A stretch of 64,000 bases of DNA from Candidatus Villigracilis adiacens. GTDB taxonomy: Bacteria > Chloroflexota > Anaerolineae > Anaerolineales > Villigracilaceae. A program made the position numbers and the translations under genes. The stretch covers positions 62,001 to 126,000 of the forward strand of contig JADJBU010000007.1 in NCBI GenBank assembly GCA_016703605.1, read 5' to 3'. The notes under the pieces are model-generated. The model was not told the origin of the DNA. It was given only the letters and a program-made list of their open reading frames with translations, and made no database searches. Positions 1 through 6,838 of this stretch are shown piece by piece; position 1 is the stretch's first letter, and the number at the start of each line of letters is the position of its first letter.

Positions 1-918
1 GATCTTTTCCGCCACGCGGCGGTTGCCGATGTGAATGGGCGGATAAAGCCTCAGCGATTCCTTGATGACCTGATCGAGCAAAGGCGATTTTTCGAGCGCA
101 TCCACTTCTTCGACAAGTTTTTTATGCACATCAGGGTGTTGACCCAGCATGGCAAAGACCCACGCCAATAAAGCAGTGGACGTGTCGTGCCCGGCGATGA
201 GCATCGTCACCATCTGGTCGCGGATGATCCGGTCGGAGAGTCCGGCGTCAATCAGATGTCCCAGAAAATCACCCTTTTTAATTTCTTCTTTCCCCTTTCT
301 TCTTTCCTCAATGATCCCAAACAAATAATCATCCAACTCCCTCAACGGTTGGCGAAAACCAAAACGCGGAATCTTCCGCCACAGAATCCACGCGCCGGGC
401 GAGATGTATTCGATGGATTTGAGGATCGGCTTCCAGATTTGGGGGATGTCGTTCCGCGCATCCCTGCTGAAAAGGGTCTGCATGATGATGAGCAGGGCGA
501 TCTTGCGCGACTCGACGAGCATGTCCACGGTTTCGCCGTCCTTCCATGCGGAGGCGACGTGTTCGGTCTGGCGGATCATCATTTCGGTGTAATGCGTCAA
601 CTGCGAAGGATGGAAGGGCGTCTCCATCAACGAGCGGTAATGATCGTGTTCCTCGCCATCGGTGATCAGAATGCCGCGCTGCAATAAGTCGGTGACGGGG
701 TCGGTGTTGCGCCACAGCAATTTATCGCGGTCGGTCACCAAAACTTTACGCGCGGCTTCATGTCCATGTACAACGTACGGGCGAAAGCCGGGGAGTGGAA
801 TCTGAAAGAAACGCCCGACGTGCTTCGCCATGACCTTCAACGGTCCCAACGGGGAGCGGGTTTGGAGCAGGGCGGTCAACGCTTCGCGCCCGAGTTCTTT
901 TGAAATCTTCTGCTTCAC
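1..918 (-). CDS. Cytochrome P450, C-terminal part cut by window edge
   Basis: Haem-thiolate monooxygenase of the P450 superfamily; 306 residues lie inside the window. The I-helix oxygen motif AGHDTST is near residues 242-248 and the K-helix ExxR (ESLR) is at 287-290, followed by YPP. The haem-ligand cysteine would lie beyond base 1. The start is the GTG at 918, whose GTGA overlaps the photolyase stop, so translation is probably coupled. Because it ends a carotenoid/photolyase operon, the nearest known parallel is CYP175A1 of Thermus (beta-carotene hydroxylase); that substrate is inference. Residues about 204-213 are encoded by four degenerate heptamers (281-308). Confidence 0.9.
   Translation of the reverse strand, partial: MKQKISKELGREALTALLQTRSPLGPLKVMAKHVGRFFQIPLPGFRPYVVHGHEAARKVLVTDRDKLLWRNTDPVTDLLQRGILITDGEEHDHYRSLMETPFHPSQLTHYTEMMIRQTEHVASAWKDGETVDMLVESRKIALLIIMQTLFSRDARNDIPQIWKPILKSIEYISPGAWILWRKIPRFGFRQPLRELDDYLFGIIEERRKGKEEIKKGDFLGHLIDAGLSDRIIRDQMVTMLIAGHDTSTALLAWVFAMLGQHPDVHKKLVEEVDALEKSPLLDQVIKESLRLYPPIHIGNRRVAEKI
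281..308. repeat. In-gene heptamer repeat (STRR-like)
   Basis: Four consecutive 7-base units with consensus CTTTCYY lie inside the P450 coding region. They encode a charged Glu/Lys/Arg stretch between the F/G-helix region and the I helix, a place where P450s tolerate length variation. Confidence 0.55.
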
Positions 919-2327
919 GCCCGTTCCTTTGCCATCCCATACGCCGCCAACGTCCGTTCTTTGACGATGCCGCGATCCACAATCGGCTCGGACGGATAGC
1001 CCGCGATCTTCAAACCAAATTCCCACGGCGCGTGGATCTGCTTCGCATCCAGCCCGCGCAGTTCGGGAACCCACTTGCGGATGTAATCGCCGTTCGGGTC
1101 GAACTTTTGCGATTGCAGAACGGGATTGAAAATACGGAAGTACGGCGCGGCGTCGGTTCCCGTTCCCGCCGTCCATTGCCAGCCGCCGTTGTTTGCGGCG
1201 ATGTCGCCGTCGAGCAAATTCTCCATGAACCACGACTCGCCCCAACGCCAGTCGATCAGCAAATCTTTGACGAGGAATGAGGCGGCGATCATGCGGGCGC
1301 GATTGTGCATCCAGCCGGTCTCTGTGAGTTGACGCATCGCCGCATCCACCACAGGGACGCCTGTTTCGCCCCTCTTCCACGCTTCATACTCTGACGGTTG
1401 GTCCCGCCATGGAATGTTCGACAGCGATTCTTTGAACGCAGTTTTGGCGACCTTCGGGAAGTGGTACAGGATTTGAATGTAAAACTCGCGCCAGATCAGT
1501 TCGTTGAGCCAGGTATCCGCTCCGCGTGCGTTGGAAGGTTGGAAGGTTTGAACGTTCGAACGTTTCAACGTTTCAACGTCCGAACATTTTGCGGCGTGAA
1601 CAGCCTGGCGCAAGCCAATCATGCCGAAGTGGATGTAGGGCGAGAGCGATGATGTGCCGTCCAAGTCCATGCGGTCTCGATTTGTCTTGTATTCATGAAT
1701 TGGCGCATGGAGTGCAAAGTCTCCAGACTTTGCCGCGTTGGTGAAATCATTCAGCCTTTTCAACGCTTCGGCTTCACCGGCGGGGAAGAGGGGATTGGGT
1801 GTAAATTCGGGCAGCGGTTCAGATTTGATTCCTGGCGGGGTGTTGAGAGTCTCCGGCGCGGGGAGCAGGTGGATGGGTTCGAGCCGCGCCTTCCACGCTT
1901 TGGAGTAGGGCGTGTAGACGGTATAGGGAGTCCCGTCCGCTTTTTTGACGAATTCGGGATGCTGGGCGGTCTGTCCGTGAATCAATTGCAGGGGCAGGGA
2001 TTTTTGAATCAGCGCGTCGCGTTTGCGGGCGTAGGGTGTGAAATCTTCCTCGGCGTAAATGGCGTCGGCGTGGATTTCGGCGATGAGTTGCTGAAGAATT
2101 TGCAGCGGAGCGCCTTTACGAGTTACAAGATACGAGTTACGTTGGCGGAGGTCTCTGTCTAATGCGGACAGGGCTTCGTAGAGAAAATTTTTGCGGCGGG
2201 CGGATGAGTCGTCGAAGGCTGGGTCGAGGATGAAGACTGGAAGCGCTGAACCCGCCCCGAGCGCGGAATGAAGCGCAGCGTTATCCGCGAGCCTTATGTC
2301 GCGGCGAATCCACCAGATCGAAGTCAT
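915..2327 (-). CDS. phrB: Deoxyribodipyrimidine photo-lyase (class I CPD photolyase)
   Basis: Light-driven repair of UV-induced cyclobutane pyrimidine dimers using FADH-. The 470-residue product begins MTSIWWIRRDIRL, the usual photolyase N-terminus. The FAD-binding half carries TGWMHNRARM (about 338-347), DWRWGE (about 359) and GGWQWTAGTGTDAAPYF (about 381-397). The ATG at 2327 lies one base after the stop of the preceding DUF3159 gene; longer upstream starts would read through that gene. Two stretches are made of short tandem repeats: seven octamers at 1530-1585 (residues about 248-267, an insertion before the WLNELIWREF motif) and three heptamers at 2117-2137 (residues 64-70). The reading frame is intact. 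Confidence 0.97.
   Translation of the reverse strand: MTSIWWIRRDIRLADNAALHSALGAGSALPVFILDPAFDDSSARRKNFLYEALSALDRDLRQRNSYLVTRKGAPLQILQQLIAEIHADAIYAEEDFTPYARKRDALIQKSLPLQLIHGQTAQHPEFVKKADGTPYTVYTPYSKAWKARLEPIHLLPAPETLNTPPGIKSEPLPEFTPNPLFPAGEAEALKRLNDFTNAAKSGDFALHAPIHEYKTNRDRMDLDGTSSLSPYIHFGMIGLRQAVHAAKCSDVETLKRSNVQTFQPSNARGADTWLNELIWREFYIQILYHFPKVAKTAFKESLSNIPWRDQPSEYEAWKRGETGVPVVDAAMRQLTETGWMHNRARMIAASFLVKDLLIDWRWGESWFMENLLDGDIAANNGGWQWTAGTGTDAAPYFRIFNPVLQSQKFDPNGDYIRKWVPELRGLDAKQIHAPWEFGLKIAGYPSEPIVDRGIVKERTLAAYGMAKERA
1530..1585. repeat. In-gene octamer tandem repeat, 7 units
   Basis: Seven consecutive 8-base units, GTTGGAAG changing to GTTTGAAC and GTTTCAAC, lie inside phrB. They encode an NVQTF/VETL-type hydrophilic insertion of about 20 residues that class I photolyases normally lack at this position. 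Confidence 0.8.
2117..2137. repeat. In-gene heptamer repeat, 3 units (21 bp)
   Basis: Three 7-base units (TACGAGT, TACAAGA, TACGAGT) on the plus strand. Their reverse complements ACTCGTA and TCTTGTA are the units of the crtB-tspO intergenic repeat at 9475-9516. Three units make 21 bp, exactly seven codons (NSYLVTR), so the phrB frame is kept. Confidence 0.7.
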
Positions 2328-2328
2328 G

Positions 2329-3003
2329 TCAAAACCCGCGCCTCTGACCCGACCAGGGAGCGGGTGCGCCGCTTCGAAATTCTTCCACGCTGGGACCGCG
2401 CAGTTGCGCGAGTCGCCGCGTGCCGTAGAGATAACTAATGATGAGCAGGGCAATGGTCGCGGGCCAGCCCGTCAGCGTGTTGACCAAAGTCAGTTCGTCA
2501 ATTTCGCTGCCTTGAAACAGCGAGACCTGCCAGAATAATCTTGCGGCGAAGTAGAACAGCCAGATAACGGTCACTTCGGCATAGGCGGGGCGGACTTTTT
2601 CGTGCCAGTACCAGTCGAGGGGCCAGCGGCGGGCGAGGTAACTCGTCCATGCGACCATCGGTTTGCGGATGAGCAGGCTGACGAACGCGAGGGCGACGGT
2701 CAAGCCGCCGTTGACGATGGCGGGGAGGAAGAATCCCTCCGAACGTCCGAGCAGAAGCGCAAGCGCGATGGCGAGACCGACACTGCCAAACCCGGCAAGC
2801 GCGTAGACCAGCGACTGTCCGCGGCGGAGGCGGAGGGCGGCGATGACGATGGAGAGTCCGAGCGCGCCGATCATCGCGGCGGTGAAGCCCGCCAGTCCGT
2901 TCAGCAGGAGGAAAAGAATCGGCGGCAGGATCGTATCGAGCAGTCCAACCTTCCCAGTCACTGCGCGGAACTCTTCGAGAAGTTCACGCGCCTTGTCAGG
3001 CAT
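2329..3003 (-). CDS. DUF3159-like membrane protein
   Basis: About 224 residues with five or six hydrophobic segments. The N-terminal LLDTILPPILFLLLNGLAG, the FFLPAIVNGG motif and the later W..FFAARL.WQ segment fit the DUF3159 family of integral membrane proteins known mainly from actinobacteria. Function is unknown. The chosen ATG at 3003 overlaps the stop of the upstream DUF1475 gene by 8 bp, which strongly supports this start. It sits between the small membrane proteins and phrB in the light-response operon, so a role in membrane or pigment protection is plausible but unproven. Confidence 0.75.
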   Translation of the reverse strand: MPDKARELLEEFRAVTGKVGLLDTILPPILFLLLNGLAGFTAAMIGALGLSIVIAALRLRRGQSLVYALAGFGSVGLAIALALLLGRSEGFFLPAIVNGGLTVALAFVSLLIRKPMVAWTSYLARRWPLDWYWHEKVRPAYAEVTVIWLFYFAARLFWQVSLFQGSEIDELTLVNTLTGWPATIALLIISYLYGTRRLAQLRGPSVEEFRSGAPAPWSGQRRGF

Positions 3004-3322
3004 TCTTTCCCATCCAGAATTTGCGCCAATCGCCGTTGCTGGATTGCAGGGCGAGGAAGGCGTACAACGCGCCCGCAAAGAAACCGAGCGTCAGCATGGC
3101 AATCGTCCACAGGATGGCAACGGGCAGGGACTTCTCGCGGTAGATGATCCACATGGAGAAGAGTGTAAAGCCTGTGTACAAGTCTACAAGCGAGACGATG
3201 CCCCACGGCATGGACAGGAGTTGACTGCCTTCGCCCGCGAAGTCACCGACGGTGAAGCCGTAGATCAACACGGCGGTCATGGCAAGCACGCCGAGCAGGG
3301 AGATGATTTTTGCGAGTTTCAT
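2996..3322 (-). CDS. DUF1475-like small membrane protein
   Basis: 108 residues with three or four transmembrane helices. The central segment SMPWGIVSLVDLYTGF followed by WIIYRE resembles DUF1475, a family best known from plants, where the SPW..LVDFY pattern is conserved. Function is unknown. The start ATG shares one base with the stop of the upstream gene (TAATG), and its own end overlaps the next gene by 8 bp, so it is embedded in the crtI-carH operon. No lycopene-cyclase (CrtYc/CrtYd) acidic motif is visible. Confidence 0.7.
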   Translation of the reverse strand: MKLAKIISLLGVLAMTAVLIYGFTVGDFAGEGSQLLSMPWGIVSLVDLYTGFTLFSMWIIYREKSLPVAILWTIAMLTLGFFAGALYAFLALQSSNGDWRKFWMGKNA

Positions 3323-3666
3323 TACAGCACCAAAATGATTCCGAGCACGATCTCCGTGACGACGCTGATCCAATTCGATTGTACGGAGGACTTGTCCACG
3401 AAGATGGAGACGAAACGCACGGCGGCGATGGCGAGGTACATGATGCCGAGCATTTGATAGGTCTCGCGCGTGGCAAGAACGAAGACGGCGATGCCAAGCC
3501 CGATGAAGAGTCCGCCGAGGATCGAGCGGATCTCAGTGATGCCGCGCCCGTCGGGGGCGGTGAGTCCCGTGAAGCCTTGCACACTGCGCGGCCACACGAG
3601 GGAGACGAGTCCCGTCACGATGGTGAGGATGACGGCGAGGATTTGGAGGATTTTGAGGAAGGTCAT
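3322..3666 (-). CDS. DUF4345-like small membrane protein
   Basis: 114 residues, four predicted transmembrane helices. The motif ITEIRSILGGLFIGLG and a later RFVSIFVD segment fit the DUF4345 pattern (EIRa.yGG...G). The start at 3666 is preceded by an AAGGA Shine-Dalgarno nine bases upstream; longer versions would start inside the hairpin at 3684-3707. It is followed by two further overlapping small membrane-protein genes. Function unknown; operon context suggests light or oxidative stress. Confidence 0.7.
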   Translation of the reverse strand: MTFLKILQILAVILTIVTGLVSLVWPRSVQGFTGLTAPDGRGITEIRSILGGLFIGLGIAVFVLATRETYQMLGIMYLAIAAVRFVSIFVDKSSVQSNWISVVTEIVLGIILVL

Positions 3667-3683
3667 GGTGTTCCTTGTCTGCG

Positions 3684-3707
3684 AGTTGGCGTTGGAGAAC
3701 GCCAACT
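3684..3707. repeat. Perfect hairpin between operon genes
   Basis: AGTTGGCGTT and AACGCCAACT form a perfect 10-bp stem around a GGAG loop. It fills the short gap between the DUF1295 and DUF4345 genes. There is no U-tract, so it is more likely an mRNA processing or stabilising hairpin, or a dispersed palindrome, than a terminator. A shorter relative (GGCGTT..AACGCC) is at 4619-4634. Confidence 0.6.
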
Positions 3708-3713
3708 ACACTG

Positions 3714-4589
3714 TTACAAGCGCGGGACTAACACAGGCGTGTTCTTCTTGTATTCTTCGTAATCCGCCTGACCGCCCCATTTGGTATCCGATTTTTTCTC
3801 GAGCAGGGGGATGCCGCTGATGCGGGTGAGTAGGATTGCGACGAAGAGCGGTGAGATCATGGCGACCCACTGCCAGCCTTGCAGGACAGGGATGGCAATG
3901 ATGGCAACGCCGAGCCAGAGGACGATCTCGCCGAAGTAGTTGGGATGGCGCGAGCGGGACCACAGTCCCGTGCGGATGAACTTGCCCTTGTTGGACGGGT
4001 CGGCGTTGAAGCGGCTCTTCTGCGAGTCTGCGATGACCTCAAAGGCGAAGCCGAGGAGCCAGACGAGCAGACCGACGACGGCGAAGATATCCAGTTCGCG
4101 GCGGGTGGTGTTGGCGATGGCGACCCATGCGGCGGCGGCAGTGAACGTGACCCACAGCCCCTGGATCGTCCACACGTTGAGGAAGCGGAAGAAGCTCGGC
4201 TTGAGTTCGTCGAAGCGGTCATCCTTGCCAGCCTTTTGGATGCGGCTGAAGAGGAAGGAGCCCAGTCTCAGCGCCCAGACCATGACCAGCGCGGCAAGCA
4301 GAATGGAACGCGCATCGAGCGGGACGCTGTAGCGACTGTAACAGACGGCGAGTCCTGTGACGGTGATGTAGGTCAGGCTGCCCGTCAGGTCGAAGAATTT
4401 TTCGGTCTGGAAGATGTACGACGGGATGAAGACCAGCCATTGAATGAGGAAAGCCAGTCCCACCGCGATGGCGAAGACGGGAGCGCCGCCGAGGGTCGCG
4501 CCGTTCTGACTCCCTGCCAGCGCGACGAGGAAGCCGATGATGACGATGGCGAGAAAGATGACGAAAGAGGTGATGTCGGTTTTTTTCAT
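3714..4589 (-). CDS. DUF1295 / steroid 5-alpha-reductase-like membrane protein
   Basis: 291 residues with about seven hydrophobic segments. The C-terminal block GLWSRSRHPNYFGEI is the NADPH-binding signature shared by DUF1295 proteins, steroid 5-alpha reductases and isoprenylcysteine methyltransferases. The reaction here cannot be assigned; reduction of an isoprenoid or unsaturated lipid would fit the carotenoid operon (inference). The ATG at 4589 has an AAAGGA site upstream; an extended start would run into the DegV-like gene. Confidence 0.85.
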   Translation of the reverse strand: MKKTDITSFVIFLAIVIIGFLVALAGSQNGATLGGAPVFAIAVGLAFLIQWLVFIPSYIFQTEKFFDLTGSLTYITVTGLAVCYSRYSVPLDARSILLAALVMVWALRLGSFLFSRIQKAGKDDRFDELKPSFFRFLNVWTIQGLWVTFTAAAAWVAIANTTRRELDIFAVVGLLVWLLGFAFEVIADSQKSRFNADPSNKGKFIRTGLWSRSRHPNYFGEIVLWLGVAIIAIPVLQGWQWVAMISPLFVAILLTRISGIPLLEKKSDTKWGGQADYEEYKKNTPVLVPRL

Positions 4590-4618
4590 GCTGTTATTTT
4601 TCCTTTGCAGTCTAGTCG

Positions 4619-4634
4619 GGCGTTCCCTAACGCC
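4619..4634. repeat. Short hairpin GGCGTT-N4-AACGCC
   Basis: A 6-bp perfect stem with a CCCT loop in the gap between the DegV-like and DUF1295 genes. It shares the GGCGTT/AACGCC core with the hairpin at 3684-3707, so both may be copies of one dispersed palindrome. Confidence 0.45.
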
Positions 4635-4638
4635 GATG

Positions 4639-5490
4639 TTAGAGAACGTCGCTTGCGCGTTCAGCGACACAGGCGAATCCGATCGCGCCGACCCCGAGAT
4701 GCGCGCCTAGCGCGGGTGTAATCTGCACGATGGGAATGTCCCCACCCGGCAGGTGATGTTTGATGCGTTCCAGCATTTCCTCCGCCTCCTGCTGTACGCC
4801 CGCGTGGACGATGGCAAGCTTTTCGAAGGGCGCGTACTCGTTCAACCATTCCATCATGCGTGCGGTGGCTTTCCTTTGTGTGCGGACGCGGTGTGCTGCG
4901 GGGTTGCCCTGGTTCATGTGGAGCAGGGGTTTGATCTGGAGAAGTTCGCCGAAACGCGCCAGGGCAAAGTTCATGCGTCCGCTGCGGCGGAGATATTCGA
5001 GAGTCTTGAGCGAAGCGAAGACGTATGTGCGCTTCATTACTTCGGAAAGGCTGGCGAGGATGTCTTCCATCTTGTGACCGAGTCCAGCCATCTGCGCCGC
5101 CTTCTCGACGATGAATCCCATCCCAAGGCTGAGTTGACTTGAGTCCAGCACGGTGACGGGGATGCGGTTGAACTGCTCCGCCGCGACGCGCGCCGTGTTG
5201 ACGGTGGCGCTCAACTTCTCCGAGATGTGGATGGAGAGGATGGCTTTCGCGCCCGTGTCGGCGAGTCTGTTCCATGCCTGCGCGAAGGCGTCCATGCTGG
5301 GAGTGGCGGTGCTGGGTGCGGGAGTGAAGGCGGGAAGCAGCCGGTAGAATTCCTCGCGACTCATGTCCACTCCGTCAACGAAGGATTTATCGCCCTGGTT
5401 GATGTACAGGGGAATGACCGTAATGCCGTGCTTTTCCACGATGGACGCAGGCAGGTCGCAGGTGCTGTCGGTGGTGATACGGATGTTCAT
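4639..5490 (-). CDS. DegV family fatty-acid-binding protein
   Basis: 283 residues, full length for the family. The N-terminus IRITTDSTCDLP is the DegV fatty-acid-binding signature, followed by PLYINQGDKSFVDGVD and a C-terminal GAHLGVGAIG motif that binds the lipid carboxylate. In Firmicutes such proteins (FakB) present fatty acids to the kinase FakA; no FakA is visible here. An AAGG site precedes the ATG. It lies 16 bp after carH in the same operon, which hints at lipid handling during light stress (inference). Confidence 0.93.
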   Translation of the reverse strand: MNIRITTDSTCDLPASIVEKHGITVIPLYINQGDKSFVDGVDMSREEFYRLLPAFTPAPSTATPSMDAFAQAWNRLADTGAKAILSIHISEKLSATVNTARVAAEQFNRIPVTVLDSSQLSLGMGFIVEKAAQMAGLGHKMEDILASLSEVMKRTYVFASLKTLEYLRRSGRMNFALARFGELLQIKPLLHMNQGNPAAHRVRTQRKATARMMEWLNEYAPFEKLAIVHAGVQQEAEEMLERIKHHLPGGDIPIVQITPALGAHLGVGAIGFACVAERASDVL

Positions 5491-5506
5491 GGTTGACCTT
5501 TATTTT

Positions 5507-6826
5507 TTACGCCAAACTGGCAATCTTATCTCTCAGCCACTTCTTGATCGGTTCGCCCTGCCCGTTGATGTGATTGTCCACGGCGCGGGAGTAGGCTTCC
5601 ATGAAGTCGATCAAGTCCTGGCGCGGACGGTTGTGGGTGTGGAGCAGGGTCTTCAGCCACTCCATTTCCGCGGCGAGATGATCCATGTCGCCGAATTGCA
5701 GGCTGGCGGTGATGTTGTCGCCGAGATGCTGGATGCTGGAATGGATGTCGTCCGGGCTGATGGAGAGGGGCGGCAGGCTGAGTTTGAAGTCGCTTTCGAT
5801 GTGGGCGCGTTTGGCGATAAATCCCTGAAGCGCGGCGAGATGTTCGCGGGATGCGCTCTTCGGGGTTGAAATCCCCGGCTTGGTCTTGAGGACGGTTTCG
5901 ATGGACTGAACCGCCTGATCGAGCGAACCGCCAAGATACTGACCGGGGACAAAGTCTACGATGCCGGGGCGCAGGTTGAAGATGCGCCCGCCGAAGCCGA
6001 CGGCGACGTTCCCCGCGTGGAGCGCAAGCGCGGCATGTTGCAGGTGCGCGGCGGAGTTCAACGTCTGCGCGACCAGCACGACCAGATTTGCTTTGATCTT
6101 TTGGGTGGTCTCGACAAACCGGTCGGCGGGGACGTTCGCGCCGAGGTAGATGACGTTCAATCCGCGGCGGCGCAGGAGAAGCGCAAGTAGTAACGGCGTG
6201 AAGGTGTGCCATTCGGTGGGCGGGCATCCGACGACGACGGTCTGCGGGCGGGTGGGGGCGGGGGATGCGCTCAGTAAAGCGTCGAGTCGGCGCATGGCGA
6301 GACCGGAGGCGAAATGTTCCTGCTGAACGCTGGCGCGGTTTTCGTACCAAAGCGTGCCGATCTCAGACATGCCTTTTTGCAGGACTTCGACACAGACCGA
6401 CTCGACGGGGAAGATCGAGAAGGCTTTGTTCAACGCCTGCTCGGCTTGCACTTCGCTGAAGTTTACGCAGGCGTTGACCCACTCGGCGCGGATGGCGTCC
6501 AGGGTGGTGTCGGGCGTGGAGGTGGCAGATCCGCTCTGGGTGAGGATCATGCTCGTTGGGGCAAGAGCAGCCAGCGGGTCCGAACCGGAGGCGGTTTGTT
6601 CATTCCACAGATCTACGGCTCGGGAAATCGAAAGTCCCTCCGCCTGGCGGGCGATCAGCCATTTGATGGTCTCGATGTCGTACTGCGAATACAAGCGGTG
6701 TCCGCCTGCCGTGCGTTGCGGGACGGGGAGACCGTAGCGGCGTTCCCAGGCGCGCAGGGTGTCTGCGGCGAGACCGGTCTCGAGCAGGACGGCTTTCAGG
6801 TTGAAGGCAGGCGATTTGCTGAGCAT
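5507..6826 (-). CDS. carH: CarH/LitR-type B12-dependent photoreceptor repressor (MerR family)
   Basis: 439 residues. A MerR helix-turn-helix (TLRAWERRYGLP, about 23-34) is followed by a four-helix cobalamin-cap domain and a Rossmann B12-binding domain. The CarH light-sensing motif W-x9-EH is exact: W160, E170, H171. PPTEWH (202-207) supplies the lower cobalt ligand H207. In Thermus CarH, H132 follows the motif Trp and ligates cobalt after illumination; here that position is Y161. A helical C-terminal extension of about 120 residues (320-439) is absent from the roughly 285-residue Thermus protein. In the dark it should bind AdoCbl, tetramerise and repress the crt promoters; light would release it. 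It lies 12 bp after crtI. Confidence 0.93.
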   Translation of the reverse strand: MLSKSPAFNLKAVLLETGLAADTLRAWERRYGLPVPQRTAGGHRLYSQYDIETIKWLIARQAEGLSISRAVDLWNEQTASGSDPLAALAPTSMILTQSGSATSTPDTTLDAIRAEWVNACVNFSEVQAEQALNKAFSIFPVESVCVEVLQKGMSEIGTLWYENRASVQQEHFASGLAMRRLDALLSASPAPTRPQTVVVGCPPTEWHTFTPLLLALLLRRRGLNVIYLGANVPADRFVETTQKIKANLVVLVAQTLNSAAHLQHAALALHAGNVAVGFGGRIFNLRPGIVDFVPGQYLGGSLDQAVQSIETVLKTKPGISTPKSASREHLAALQGFIAKRAHIESDFKLSLPPLSISPDDIHSSIQHLGDNITASLQFGDMDHLAAEMEWLKTLLHTHNRPRQDLIDFMEAYSRAVDNHINGQGEPIKKWLRDKIASLA

Positions 6827-6838
6827 GATTTTTCCTAG

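Noticed and set aside
187..687. Long open frames on the plus strand opposite the P450, photolyase and DUF1295 genes
   Set aside because: Their products are rich in Arg/Asp/His without family motifs; the minus-strand frames show clear conserved domains. They are antisense shadows.
2996..3666. The paired small membrane proteins as a heterodimeric lycopene cyclase (CrtYc/CrtYd)
   Set aside because: Size and position would fit, but the acidic/proline motifs of that family were not seen; DUF1475 and DUF4345 patterns fit better.
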